NCBI RefSeq assembly: GCF_003290085.1 | Contig: NZ_QMKJ01000001.1 | Span: forward strand, 682,001-746,000 | DNA length: 64,000 nt | Direction of reading: 5' to 3' | Origin: Aliidiomarina sp. B3213 | GTDB taxonomy: Bacteria > Pseudomonadota > Gammaproteobacteria > Enterobacterales > Alteromonadaceae | Shown: positions 17,900 to 26,740 of the stretch, one piece after another | Layout of the letters: every line of letters begins with the position of its first letter | Numbering within the stretch: the first letter of the stretch is position 1 | Notes under the pieces: generated by a model | Database searches by the model: none | The model's input: only the letters and a program-made list of their open reading frames with translations | What the model was told of the DNA's origin: nothing | Made by a program: the position numbers and the translations under genes

Positions 17900-19279
17900 A
17901 TGCGTGAGTTTAGAACGGAAAAAGACAGCATGGGCGAAGTAGAGGTTCCTTCAGACGCTCTATATGGCGCGCAAACTCAGCGCGCGCTGAACAATCACAA
18001 CATAAGTGAGTTGCAACTTCCCTTTGCTTTCATTCGAGCTGTTGCCTTAATTAAGTATTGTGCTGCTGAAGCCAACAGTAAGCTGGGTGTACTCGACAGT
18101 GAGAAAGCCGACGCCATTATGCAAGCTGCGCTTGAAGTATTCGAGGGTCGTTGGCAATCGCAATTTCCGGTAGATGTTTTCCAAACGGGTTCTGGCACCA
18201 GTACAAACATGAACGTTAATGAAGTGCTTGCCACACTTGCCAGTAGAGCCTCAGGCTTAACCATTCACCCCAATGACGACGTAAATATGGGGCAAAGTAG
18301 TAACGATGTCATACCTACTGCAATTCAACTAAGTGCATCCCGCAGAATTACACGAAAGCTACTACCCGCGCTAAGTCATTTAAGAGAGATCATTGAAAAA
18401 CGAGCTTCAGAAAATGAGACCTTGGTTAAAACGGGGCGAACACACTTAATGGACGCCATGCCGATGACAGTCGCTCAAGAGTTACGCGCATGGGCAGCCC
18501 AAATAGAGTCTGCAGAGCAGCGCTTCGAACAAATGCTTCCCCAATTACGAGCTCTTCCACAAGGTGGTACTGCAATTGGCACAGGCATTAACGCGCACCC
18601 TCAATTTCGGGAAGAGTTTTGTAGATCACTATCAGAATTTACTGAATGCCCTTACACACCGACGCATAATCCATTTAGCCAAATTGCCGGACAAGACATT
18701 GCGGTCGCAACAGCCGGCATCACCAGTTCTTTAGCTACAGCACTTATGAAAATAAGTAACGATCTGCGTTGGATGAATAGCGGCCCTCTTTCTGGTTTAG
18801 GAGAAGCATCTTTAAAGGCGTTGCAGCCAGGCTCGAGCATTATGCCAGGGAAAGTTAACCCTGTAATTCCAGAGAGCGTTGCAATGGCGTGTGCTCAGGT
18901 TTTTGGCAATCAAACTACGATAAACGTCGCCGGTCAATCAGGTTCGTTTCAATTGAACGTAATGCTGCCTGTGATTGCATATAACTTATTGCAAAGCATC
19001 GAATTAATGACGAACAGCGCTATTAGCCTAGCCGACCAATGTATTGCTAGCTTAACGTTCAACGAGAAACAACTTGATAAAACCGTAGCGAAGAACCCAA
19101 TATTGGTAACCGCATTGAATTCTAGAGTGGGCTATAACAAAGCAGCAGAAATAGCCAAAGAAGCATACAAAACAGGTGAGCCTATAATCGATGTTGCGGC
19201 GCGCCAAACAGATATTTCTAAAGCAGAGTTAGAGTCTCTTCTTGATCCTAAAAATTTAACCCAACCACAACAGGAGTAA
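17900..19279 (+). CDS. fumC: Class II fumarate hydratase
   Basis: Iron-free, oxygen-stable fumarase of the TCA cycle (fumarate + H2O to L-malate). The 459 residues begin MREFRTEKDSMGEVEVP, with GSGTSTNMNVNEV, NPNDDVNMGQSSNDVIPTA-type segments, TGRTHLMDA and the superfamily signature GSSIMPGKVNPV with its catalytic serine loop. GGAG lies before ATG 17900. It is followed after seven bases by an SDR gene. The start region is shared with the divergent cupredoxin operon. Confidence 0.96.
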   Translation: MREFRTEKDSMGEVEVPSDALYGAQTQRALNNHNISELQLPFAFIRAVALIKYCAAEANSKLGVLDSEKADAIMQAALEVFEGRWQSQFPVDVFQTGSGTSTNMNVNEVLATLASRASGLTIHPNDDVNMGQSSNDVIPTAIQLSASRRITRKLLPALSHLREIIEKRASENETLVKTGRTHLMDAMPMTVAQELRAWAAQIESAEQRFEQMLPQLRALPQGGTAIGTGINAHPQFREEFCRSLSEFTECPYTPTHNPFSQIAGQDIAVATAGITSSLATALMKISNDLRWMNSGPLSGLGEASLKALQPGSSIMPGKVNPVIPESVAMACAQVFGNQTTINVAGQSGSFQLNVMLPVIAYNLLQSIELMTNSAISLADQCIASLTFNEKQLDKTVAKNPILVTALNSRVGYNKAAEIAKEAYKTGEPIIDVAARQTDISKAELESLLDPKNLTQPQQE

Positions 19280-19286
19280 ACTGGTT

Positions 19287-19958
19287 TTGAATATTCTCAT
19301 TACAGGCACAAACCGTGGCATTGGATTTTCACTTACGCGCCAACTTAGCGAAAAGGGTCACACGCTTTGGGCCGTTTGCCGGCAGCCGTCTGAACAGTTG
19401 CAGTCTCTTGCAAGCAATGCCAACGTCAATATTATTTCTGGCGTAGACGTAACAGCAGACAACGCCGCAACGTTAATTCACGAAGCGCTAGGCACAACGC
19501 AGTTGGACGTACTGATTCAAAACGCTGGCATTTTAACCCGCGAGTCGATTGAAAATGCAGCTCCTGAAGCTATTACTCAGCAGTTTAAAGTGAATGCACT
19601 CGCCCCACTAACCCTGACCATCGCCCTTAAAAAGCATTTAACTAAAGGCTCCAAAGTGGCGCTTATTACCAGCCGTATGGGCTCAATGACCGACAATGGT
19701 AGTGGTAACTACTACGGCTACCGCATGTCGAAAGCAGCATTGAATGCTGCTGGCGTTTCATTAGCGAGAGATTTACATGGTGAAGGTATTGCTGTTGCGC
19801 TTCTACACCCAGGATTCGTACAAACCGACATGGTGAACCATGCCGGCGACATAAGTGCGGACACAGCTGCTGAACGGCTTATTCAACGTATCGAAGAGTT
19901 AAACATCGATAACACCGGAACGTTTTGGCATAGCAATGGCGAAGTTCTACCATTCTAA
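19287..19958 (+). CDS. Short-chain dehydrogenase/reductase
   Basis: The 223-residue Rossmann-fold oxidoreductase starts at TTG 19287, with AGGAG at 19272-19276. The NAD(P)-binding TGTNRGIGFSL lies at the N terminus, then VLIQNAG, LITSRMGS (catalytic Ser) and the YGYRMSKAAL motif (YxxxK). The short length is typical of C-factor or csgA-like SDRs. It is seven bases downstream of fumC and probably co-transcribed. The substrate cannot be told from sequence. Confidence 0.88.
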   Translation: MNILITGTNRGIGFSLTRQLSEKGHTLWAVCRQPSEQLQSLASNANVNIISGVDVTADNAATLIHEALGTTQLDVLIQNAGILTRESIENAAPEAITQQFKVNALAPLTLTIALKKHLTKGSKVALITSRMGSMTDNGSGNYYGYRMSKAALNAAGVSLARDLHGEGIAVALLHPGFVQTDMVNHAGDISADTAAERLIQRIEELNIDNTGTFWHSNGEVLPF

Positions 19959-20033
19959 TTGCACGACTTTTGTGCAATCCTGTGTTTTTTTGACCAATTA
20001 GTAAAAGAAACACGGTTTTTTTGTGAAAAAGTA

Positions 20034-20062
20034 TTGACGGTAGCGGCGTGGATTCGCATAAT
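20034..20062 (+). promoter_or_regulatory. Strong stable-RNA promoter for the tRNA cluster
   Basis: TTGACG (20034-20039), 17 bases, CATAAT (20057-20062), then ACGCGCCGCGC, a GC-rich discriminator typical of stringently controlled tRNA promoters. It lies about 30-40 bases before the first tRNA. Confidence 0.85.
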
Positions 20063-20100
20063 ACGCGCCGCGCTGAGGTGCACAGAAACAAAACATTGAT

Positions 20101-20177
20101 GGCTACGTAGCTCAGTTGGTTAGAGCACATCACTCATAATGATGGGGTCGCAGGTTCGAATCCCGCCGTAGCCACCA
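20101..20177 (+). tRNA. tRNA-Met (CAT), elongator
   Basis: 77 bases including the encoded CCA; anticodon CAT at 20135-20137. The acceptor stem GGCTACG/CGTAGCC pairs fully, and the sequence is close to E. coli elongator metT, unlike the initiator at 54424. Confidence 0.97.
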
Positions 20178-20189
20178 AAACAAAACGAT

Positions 20190-20274
20190 GCGGACGTGGT
20201 GGAATTGGTAGACACGCTGGATTTAGGTTCCAGTGCCTCACGGCGTGAGAGTTCAAGTCTCTCCGTCCGCACCA
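20190..20274 (+). tRNA. tRNA-Leu (TAG), copy 1
   Basis: 85 bases with encoded CCA, long class II variable arm and GCGGACG/CGTCCGC acceptor stem. Anticodon TAG at 20224-20226. Identical to the copy at 20490. Confidence 0.97.
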
Positions 20275-20288
20275 AGTTTCTGAGCTGT

Positions 20289-20363
20289 TGGGGTATAGCC
20301 AAGCGGCAAGGCAGCGGGTTTTGATCCCGCCATTCCCAGGTTCGAATCCTGGTACCCCAGCCA
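20289..20363 (+). tRNA. tRNA-Gln (TTG), copy 1
   Basis: 75 bases with encoded CCA; starts TGGGGTA; anticodon TTG at 20321-20323. Identical to the copy 101 bases downstream. Confidence 0.97.
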
Positions 20364-20389
20364 CTCTTCTTCCTCTCGCTATGGTCTGA

Positions 20390-20464
20390 TGGGGTATAGC
20401 CAAGCGGCAAGGCAGCGGGTTTTGATCCCGCCATTCCCAGGTTCGAATCCTGGTACCCCAGCCA
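20390..20464 (+). tRNA. tRNA-Gln (TTG), copy 2
   Basis: 75 bases, identical to the copy at 20289; anticodon TTG at 20422-20424. Parallels the glnU/glnW pair in the E. coli metT operon. Confidence 0.97.
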
Positions 20465-20489
20465 AACCTAAAAGAACTACCTTTGAATT

Positions 20490-20574
20490 GCGGACGTGGT
20501 GGAATTGGTAGACACGCTGGATTTAGGTTCCAGTGCCTCACGGCGTGAGAGTTCAAGTCTCTCCGTCCGCACCA
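20490..20574 (+). tRNA. tRNA-Leu (TAG), copy 2
   Basis: 85 bases, identical to the copy at 20190; anticodon TAG at 20524-20526. It ends ten bases before the convergent ubiF-like gene, with no terminator hairpin in view. Confidence 0.97.
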
Positions 20575-20583
20575 TTCAAGACA

Positions 20584-21813
20584 TTAACCTTTCGTTGATA
20601 CTTTCCAAGCTCGGCTAGCATATGCAGACAACGCGTATTGCATTCCCGGCAGTCTACCTAAAATATTCAAACCGAAAGCTCGCACTCGCTTAAGTGCTTT
20701 ATTTTCAGAACGCATTCCCCAGCCGACCCATTCGAGGCTGTGCGCCATGAATTCATTGTCGAGCCTACGCTGCTTTTCATATCGAGCTTGAGCTTGCTGA
20801 CTAAAGCCAAATTTGTCGACTTGCTGTAAAAAGCATTCAACGTCTCTGAAACCTAGGTTCACACCCTGCCCTGCAAGTGGATGTATGGTATGTGCGGCAT
20901 CTCCGAACAAAGCTATAAAAGGTGTTTTTAACTCTGAGTTTTGCGTAACCGGCGCAATGCCGTACCGATTAGCACTCTGCCTTTGCAAAGGAAAGTGTCC
21001 GTAACTTTCGACGCTAAAAGGTCCAATACTTTCGAAGCGACTGTTCAAATGCTCAGCCAATTGATCTTTCGAGCTCGACCAATTCGAAATTGTTTCTTTA
21101 TTCGCATACACGATTAAACAAGCGTGATTCGGGTCCAAAGGGAGCAGCGCATGAATTTCATCCGCGCTAAATTTCTCCCAAGTCCGCTTCGCCACCGGCT
21201 TTTCAGTTTTCACATTAACCAACAAACAAGCGTCTTTGTATTGCTTTCCCGATACACCAATACCACTTTGCTCACGAACTTTTGAATTTGCACCATCGCA
21301 GCCTAGCAAATGTTCAAATTCAACCTCATAATGCGACTCATCCCCACCTTCCGGTGAAGCCTTTGTTTCAGCCTTAACCACCCTATTATTGAAGTCGATA
21401 GACTGTAAACCTGCCTCGAGTAATTGAATATTGGGATATTGTTGAAGTTGTTGGAAAACTGCATATTGCAATACAGAATTCTCAATCATATAGCCCAGCG
21501 GATGATTACCTTCCTCCGAGTCTCCAAACTCTAACCAGTTTTCCGAACTATCGGTTACCGCGAGTTGAAAGAAAGGATTTGCACGACACTTTGCAATCTC
21601 AGGCCAAACACCAAGACTTTGCAGTAACTCAATGTTGTCTGCCGTTACCGCAGAAATTCGAAGGTCGTAGTCGCTGGCAGCGCTCCAGGCTCTGGTAAAG
21701 TTAGGGTCGAGCACAGTTACGTCGTACCCTTTCTTCGCTAGCCCAATCGCTAAAGCGCCTCCAACCATACCGGCACCAACAACTAACACGGATGTTTGTA
21801 TTCTCGATTGCAA
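20584..21813 (-). CDS. ubiF: FAD-dependent ubiquinone-biosynthesis hydroxylase, UbiF-like
   Basis: Flavoprotein monooxygenase of the UbiH/UbiF/COQ6 family, which hydroxylates the ubiquinone ring precursor at the inner membrane. The 409 residues have VVGAGMVGGALAIGLA (dinucleotide loop, 11-26), a DYDLRISAVT segment, LLGCDGANSKVRE, and the FAD motif GDAAHTIHPLAGQGVNLGFRD. The start is TTG 21813, eight bases after AAGGA. The UbiF assignment over UbiH rests mainly on position: in E. coli too, ubiF lies between the metT tRNA operon and miaB. Confidence 0.85.
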   Translation of the reverse strand: MQSRIQTSVLVVGAGMVGGALAIGLAKKGYDVTVLDPNFTRAWSAASDYDLRISAVTADNIELLQSLGVWPEIAKCRANPFFQLAVTDSSENWLEFGDSEEGNHPLGYMIENSVLQYAVFQQLQQYPNIQLLEAGLQSIDFNNRVVKAETKASPEGGDESHYEVEFEHLLGCDGANSKVREQSGIGVSGKQYKDACLLVNVKTEKPVAKRTWEKFSADEIHALLPLDPNHACLIVYANKETISNWSSSKDQLAEHLNSRFESIGPFSVESYGHFPLQRQSANRYGIAPVTQNSELKTPFIALFGDAAHTIHPLAGQGVNLGFRDVECFLQQVDKFGFSQQAQARYEKQRRLDNEFMAHSLEWVGWGMRSENKALKRVRAFGLNILGRLPGMQYALSAYASRAWKVSTKG

Positions 21814-21912
21814 AGCTTTATTCCTTGTCTTGTAAGCGTTTTATTATGCCGCAATTCACCCTATATGATAAGCTACATGGCTCGAATTACTTGCTAACGA
21901 GCCAGAAGTTTT

Positions 21913-22791
21913 ATGCCTATCAAGTCACCTCTTTTCATTGCGTCTGCCCTCGTTCTGTTGGCAGAAATGTGTTTTGCAGGTGTGAGTGCATTGGTTAAGC
22001 ATACATCGCAATTGCTGCCCTACGAGCACTTGGTATTTTTTAGAAATTTGTTTGCGCTTATTATCTTATTACCTTGGATTCTGAAAAAGCGTGGCGACGC
22101 TTTTAAAACTCAACAACCAGGCTTGCATATTTTACGCGCTTGCTTAGGCATAGCCGCGATGTACCTTTTCTTTTGGGTTATCGCAACCATTCCATTGGCG
22201 CAAGCAACGCTAGTTCTTCTTATGGCGCCTTTTATCATTCCAGTAATTAGCCACTTTTGGTTAAAAGAGTCGATTACACTGCAAGTCATTATGGCAATTG
22301 CAATCGGTTTTTCCGGGGCGATTATATTTCTCTCTCCGTGGCAGCAAGCAATTCATCCTATGGTGTTCGTTGCACTTATCGCAGCCTGTTTCGCCGCGTT
22401 TACGAAAACAGTCATTCGAAAGCTTTCGGTGACCGAGTCTTCCAGTAAAATAGTCTTTTATTTCTCGTTTTTAGCCACGCTCTTATCAGCTTTACCCATG
22501 ATGCTACGTTGGCAACCCGTTCCTGTTGAAGCTTGGCCCGGAATCGTGGGTATCGGAGTGCTCGCTGTGGCGGGCCAACTCGCAATGACCAAAGGGTTTG
22601 GTTTGGCGTCACCGTCAAAAGTTGGTGTATTCACCTATAGCTCGGTTATCTTTGCTGCTTTATTGGGATACTGGGTTTGGGGTGAAGCAATTACCCATGA
22701 AATGATTTTGGGTACAGTGCTTATATTTATCGCGGGTTACTTCGCGCTGAAGCGCCAAAAACGCACCGTTTTAGAAGACCCAACGCCTTAA
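21913..22791 (+). CDS. EamA/DMT-family membrane transporter
   Basis: The 292-residue integral membrane protein has ten hydrophobic segments in two five-helix EamA repeats. Motifs include EMCFAGVSALVKH, LPYEHLVFFRNLFAL, LRACLGIAAMYLFFW and a second repeat with GQLAMTKGFGLA and SVIFAALLGYWVWGE. Such proteins export or take up metabolites, often amino acids or nucleosides, and the substrate is unknown here. It is divergent from the ubiF-like gene and lies 100 bases before miaB. Confidence 0.9.
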   Translation: MPIKSPLFIASALVLLAEMCFAGVSALVKHTSQLLPYEHLVFFRNLFALIILLPWILKKRGDAFKTQQPGLHILRACLGIAAMYLFFWVIATIPLAQATLVLLMAPFIIPVISHFWLKESITLQVIMAIAIGFSGAIIFLSPWQQAIHPMVFVALIAACFAAFTKTVIRKLSVTESSSKIVFYFSFLATLLSALPMMLRWQPVPVEAWPGIVGIGVLAVAGQLAMTKGFGLASPSKVGVFTYSSVIFAALLGYWVWGEAITHEMILGTVLIFIAGYFALKRQKRTVLEDPTP

Positions 22792-22893
22792 TATTCAGCC
22801 AATCACCGAATCCACGTTACAACGGTAGCATCTGCATTAAGATCGGAGTAAAATACACGCCCTTTTTTAATGAAGTAAAGCGAAGTTGAGAGT

Positions 22894-24342
22894 ATGTCTA
22901 AGAAGGTTTACATAAAGACGTGGGGCTGCCAAATGAACGAGTACGACTCGGGCAAAATGGCTGACCTATTACACGCTCAAATGGGATATGAAAGCACTTC
23001 CGAAGCCGAAGACGCTGATCTTATTCTGTTAAATACTTGCTCAATTCGCGAGAAGGCTCAAGAAAAAGTATTTCACCAGCTAGGTCGCTGGAAAAACCTT
23101 AAAAAAGATAACCCAAATCTAGTGATTGGTGTTGGTGGCTGTGTCGCGTCACAAGAAGGCGAGGCAATTCGTACCCGCGCTCCTTTTGTCGACCTTGTGT
23201 TTGGCCCACAAACACTGCACCGTTTACCCGCAATGATTGCAGATTTGGAAAGCGGTAAAGGCTCAGTTGTAGACGTTTCATTCCCTGAAATCGAAAAATT
23301 CGATCGGTTACCGGAACCTGTTGCTGAAGGCCCAAGCGCATTCGTTTCCATTATGGAAGGCTGCAGCAAGTATTGTACATTTTGTGTCGTGCCTTATACG
23401 CGTGGTGAAGAAGTTAGCCGTCCTGTCGATGACGTTCTTTACGAAGTTGCACAGCTTGCAGAGCAAGGCGTTCGAGAAGTTAATCTACTCGGCCAAAACG
23501 TGAACGCATTTCGTGGTAATCATTTCGATGGAGAGATTTGCTCGTTCGCAGAGCTATTGGAACTGATTGCTGCTATAGACGGAATTGACCGCATACGTTA
23601 CACCACTTCACACCCAGTAGAATTTACAGACGACATTATTGCCGCATATGAAACTATTCCTGAGCTGGTAAGTCATTTGCACCTCCCGGTACAAAGCGGA
23701 TCAGACCGTGTTTTAGCGCTTATGAAGCGTGGCCATACAGCTTTGGAATATAAGTCGCAAATTCGCAAATTGAAAAAGGCACGACCAGGCATAGCGCTAT
23801 CGTCTGACTTCATCATCGGCTTCCCTGGTGAAACCGACGACGACTTCCAAAAAACAATGGACCTTATTCAAGCTGTAGACTTTGATATTAGCTTTAGCTT
23901 TATTTACAGCGCACGCCCAGGAACGCCTGCGGCAGACTTGCCAGACGACGTCTCTGAAGAAACCAAAAAGCAACGTTTACAGCTTTTACAACAACGCATT
24001 AATCAACAAGCTCAACGTCACGCGCGACAAATGCTGCACACAGAGCAACGCATTTTAGTGACGGGTCCATCGAAGAAAAACCCGATGGAGCTAGCAGGTC
24101 GAACTGAGAACAACCGAGTGGTTAACTTCGAAGGTCGTCCGGATATGATTGGTAAGTTTGTTGACGTAAAAATTACCGAAGCATTACCTAACTCTTTACG
24201 CGGAGACCTTATTCGTGAAGAAGCAGATATGGGACTTCGTGTAGACGTTGCGCCACAGAGTATTTTACAGAAGCAAAAAGCGGAAACCGTGGACACTTCT
24301 GGTGTTGGCAAATATGTGCCAACCGCTAACCCTCACAAATAA
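22894..24342 (+). CDS. miaB: tRNA-2-methylthio-N6-isopentenyladenosine synthase MiaB
   Basis: Radical-SAM methylthiotransferase that adds the 2-methylthio group to i6A37 of tRNAs reading UNN codons. In the 482 residues, the N-terminal UPF0004 domain carries three cluster cysteines ([27 protein letters not shown]). The radical-SAM motif is CSKYCTFC, and a TRAM domain follows after about residue 380. It heads the miaB-phoH-ybeY-corC-lnt series. A TAAAAT at 22849 may be the -10 of its promoter, but the -35 is poor. Confidence 0.97.
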   Translation: MSKKVYIKTWGCQMNEYDSGKMADLLHAQMGYESTSEAEDADLILLNTCSIREKAQEKVFHQLGRWKNLKKDNPNLVIGVGGCVASQEGEAIRTRAPFVDLVFGPQTLHRLPAMIADLESGKGSVVDVSFPEIEKFDRLPEPVAEGPSAFVSIMEGCSKYCTFCVVPYTRGEEVSRPVDDVLYEVAQLAEQGVREVNLLGQNVNAFRGNHFDGEICSFAELLELIAAIDGIDRIRYTTSHPVEFTDDIIAAYETIPELVSHLHLPVQSGSDRVLALMKRGHTALEYKSQIRKLKKARPGIALSSDFIIGFPGETDDDFQKTMDLIQAVDFDISFSFIYSARPGTPAADLPDDVSEETKKQRLQLLQQRINQQAQRHARQMLHTEQRILVTGPSKKNPMELAGRTENNRVVNFEGRPDMIGKFVDVKITEALPNSLRGDLIREEADMGLRVDVAPQSILQKQKAETVDTSGVGKYVPTANPHK

Positions 24343-24355
24343 TTGGAGATATTGA

Positions 24356-25372
24356 TTGAGCTCGCAACTCGACACTTTTGAATTGTATTTAGAGCCCGCA
24401 GACAGCAAGAGAATTGCCAACCTTTGCGGGCCATTCGACGACAACATCAAGCATATTGAACGCAGACTTGGCGTTGAAATTAGTTATCGAGACAATCACT
24501 TTCAACTCATCGGCTCTTCTGCGAGCATTCTTGCTACCTCTCAAATTTTGCGTGACTTATACGTAGAAACGGCTCCTGTTCGCGGCAAAATGCCGGTAGT
24601 CGAACCGGACCAAGTTCACTTGGCGATTCAAGAAAGCCAAGCCATGGAACAATCGCGTGAACCTGAAGACGACAAGCACACCACGATAAAAACCAAGCGT
24701 GGCTTGGTTAAGCCACGAAATAAGAATCAACAAGACTATGTTCGCGCCATGATCGCGCACGACATAAACTTCGGCATCGGTCCTGCAGGCACCGGTAAAA
24801 CTTATCTTGCGGTTGCAGCAGCTGTCGACGCTCTTGAGCGCCAAGAAATTCGTCGAATTCTGCTGACACGCCCTGCTGTCGAAGCCGGCGAAAAGCTTGG
24901 TTTTCTTCCTGGTGATTTAGCGCAAAAAGTTGACCCGTACCTTCGCCCGCTATACGACGCTCTGTTTGAAATGCTGGGTTTTGAGAAAGTAGAAAAGCTC
25001 ATTGAACGTAATGTTATTGAAGTTGCCCCGCTTGCTTATATGCGTGGACGCACACTTAATGACGCATTTATTATTCTGGATGAGAGCCAAAACACGACAC
25101 CTGAACAAATGAAAATGTTCCTCACCCGTATTGGCTTTAACTCGAAAGCAGTAATTACTGGCGATATTACTCAAGTTGACCTGCCAAGAGGCCAACGCTC
25201 GGGTTTACGTCAGGCAATCGAAATACTTCACGAAGTTGAAGACGTAAGCTTCACGTTCTTTAGCGCTGCAGACGTAGTTCGACACCCCGTCGTGCAAAAA
25301 GTGGTACAGGCCTACGAGGCTTTCGACAAAAAGAAAAAAGCCCACCAGTCTGGTGAACCTCGTGAGTCTTGA
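24356..25372 (+). CDS. ybeZ: PhoH-family ATPase (YbeZ)
   Basis: P-loop ATPase of the PhoH family. In E. coli its homologue is encoded beside, and works with, the YbeY RNase. The 338 residues include an N-terminal KH-like region ([19 protein letters not shown]), Walker [12 protein letters not shown] and Walker [12 protein letters not shown]. The start is TTG 24356, seven bases after GGAG (24345-24348). It overlaps ybeY by up to 20 bases, which implies coupled translation. Confidence 0.95.
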   Translation: MSSQLDTFELYLEPADSKRIANLCGPFDDNIKHIERRLGVEISYRDNHFQLIGSSASILATSQILRDLYVETAPVRGKMPVVEPDQVHLAIQESQAMEQSREPEDDKHTTIKTKRGLVKPRNKNQQDYVRAMIAHDINFGIGPAGTGKTYLAVAAAVDALERQEIRRILLTRPAVEAGEKLGFLPGDLAQKVDPYLRPLYDALFEMLGFEKVEKLIERNVIEVAPLAYMRGRTLNDAFIILDESQNTTPEQMKMFLTRIGFNSKAVITGDITQVDLPRGQRSGLRQAIEILHEVEDVSFTFFSAADVVRHPVVQKVVQAYEAFDKKKKAHQSGEPRES

Positions 25373-25820
25373 ACTCGATTTACAAATTGTTTCTGAGCAG
25401 AACAACCTTCCCACTGACGAAGATATCAGTTTGTGGTTGCGTACCTTTGCGGAAGTCATGAAGTTAAGCAACGGTGAACTCACCGTTCGTATTGTCGACG
25501 AGAAAGAGAGCCAAACTCTCAATCACGACTACCGAGGCAAAGACAAGCCCACAAATGTACTGTCATTTCCATTCGACAGTGACATAGAATTACCTATTCC
25601 ATTGCTTGGTGATTTAATCGTATGCGCGGGCGTTGTAGCCCAAGAAGCTAAAGAGCAAAATAAAGCTCTTCACGAGCATTGGGCGCACATGATTATACAT
25701 GGGGCATTGCATTTACTTGGCTATGACCATATAAATGACGAAGAAGCAGAAGAAATGGAAAACTTAGAGCGACAAATTCTTGCGCAATTGAATATTCAAG
25801 ACCCTTACGTAGAACGCTAG
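25353..25820 (+). CDS. ybeY: Endoribonuclease / rRNA maturation factor YbeY
   Basis: Zinc-dependent RNase needed for 16S rRNA 3'-end maturation and ribosome quality control. The zinc motif [11 protein letters not shown] (HxxxHxxxxxH) is intact, preceded by the conserved [15 protein letters not shown]. The frame from GTG 25353 gives 155 residues; a second GTG at 25362 (starting MSLELDLQI) aligns better with E. coli and is equally possible. The gene starts inside the end of ybeZ. Confidence 0.96.
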   Translation: MNLVSLELDLQIVSEQNNLPTDEDISLWLRTFAEVMKLSNGELTVRIVDEKESQTLNHDYRGKDKPTNVLSFPFDSDIELPIPLLGDLIVCAGVVAQEAKEQNKALHEHWAHMIIHGALHLLGYDHINDEEAEEMENLERQILAQLNIQDPYVER

Positions 25821-25870
25821 AGGGAGACGAGAATTGTTGAATTATAACCACAAAGGAGCGAATGCGACGC

Positions 25871-26740
25871 ATGAGCGATGAAAACCCTCCGTCGGGTCAG
25901 TCAACTAAAAAATCTTGGGCGAGCAGGTTACTGCAAAGCTTTACAGCAGAACCGAGTAGCCGAGAGGACTTAGTTGACATAATCCAAGACGCAGAACACA
26001 ACGATCTTATTGATACAGATACCAAAGAAATGATTGAAGGTGTTCTGGATGTTGCTGAACTGAAGGTTCGCGACATCATGATACCCCGCTCACAAATGGT
26101 AACCATCGACAAAAGCCAATCGGTAGAGTCGTTTTTACCTATCGTGATAGAAACACAGCATTCCCGCTACCCCGTCGTCACTGAAAACAAAGATCATATC
26201 GAGGGTATTTTGCTCGCTAAAGATCTTCTTCCTTTTGGATTTGGCCTACGCGACGAAGACTTTTCTATCGACAAAGTTATGCGCCCTGCGGTCATTGTTC
26301 CAGAGAGTAAACGCGTTGATGCTTTGCTAAAAGAATTCCGCTCCAAACGCTACCACATGGCGATTGTAGTCGATGAGTATGGCGGAGTTTCTGGCCTAGT
26401 CACTATCGAAGACGTGTTAGAGGAAATTGTCGGTGAAATTGAAGACGAGACTGACGATGAAGATAGCAAGTCTAATATTCGACGATTGAGTACTTCTAGA
26501 TACTCAGTAAAAGCCCTGACCACCATTGAAGACTTCAATGACTACTTCGCAACTGAGTTCTCTGATGAAGAGCACGACACTGTTGGAGGTATTGTTGCAC
26601 AGGCTTTTGGTCATGTTCCTGAAATTGGAGAGTCAGTCGATATTGGCGACTTTACCTTTAAAGTAGCCGCCGCTGATCGTCGTCGTATTCAACACCTTCA
26701 CGTAACCAATCAGAATGAAGTTGAATCTTCTGCTGAATAA
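25871..26740 (+). CDS. corC: CorC/YbeX CBS-domain protein
   Basis: CNNM/CorC-type protein with two CBS domains (about 70-190) and a C-terminal transporter-associated domain (about 205-285); linked to Mg2+/Co2+ efflux and ribosome metabolism. Motifs are VRDIMIPRSQMVTID, HIEGILLAKDLLPF, RYHMAIVVDEYGGVSGLVTIEDVLEEIVGEI and DTVGGIVAQAFGHVP. There is no transmembrane segment, as in the short E. coli form. I use ATG 25871 (MSDENPP, matching E. coli MSDDN); ATG 25862 is only three bases after the AAGGAG. It overlaps lnt by 26 bases. Confidence 0.95.
   Translation: MSDENPPSGQSTKKSWASRLLQSFTAEPSSREDLVDIIQDAEHNDLIDTDTKEMIEGVLDVAELKVRDIMIPRSQMVTIDKSQSVESFLPIVIETQHSRYPVVTENKDHIEGILLAKDLLPFGFGLRDEDFSIDKVMRPAVIVPESKRVDALLKEFRSKRYHMAIVVDEYGGVSGLVTIEDVLEEIVGEIEDETDDEDSKSNIRRLSTSRYSVKALTTIEDFNDYFATEFSDEEHDTVGGIVAQAFGHVPEIGESVDIGDFTFKVAAADRRRIQHLHVTNQNEVESSAE

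Noticed and set aside
20120-20556. Two long minus-strand open frames with repeated RIRTWEWRDQNPLPCR-like peptides
   Set aside because: They are antisense translations of the five tRNA genes; the peptide repeats mirror the duplicated tRNA-Gln and tRNA-Leu. Such frames are well-known false proteins.
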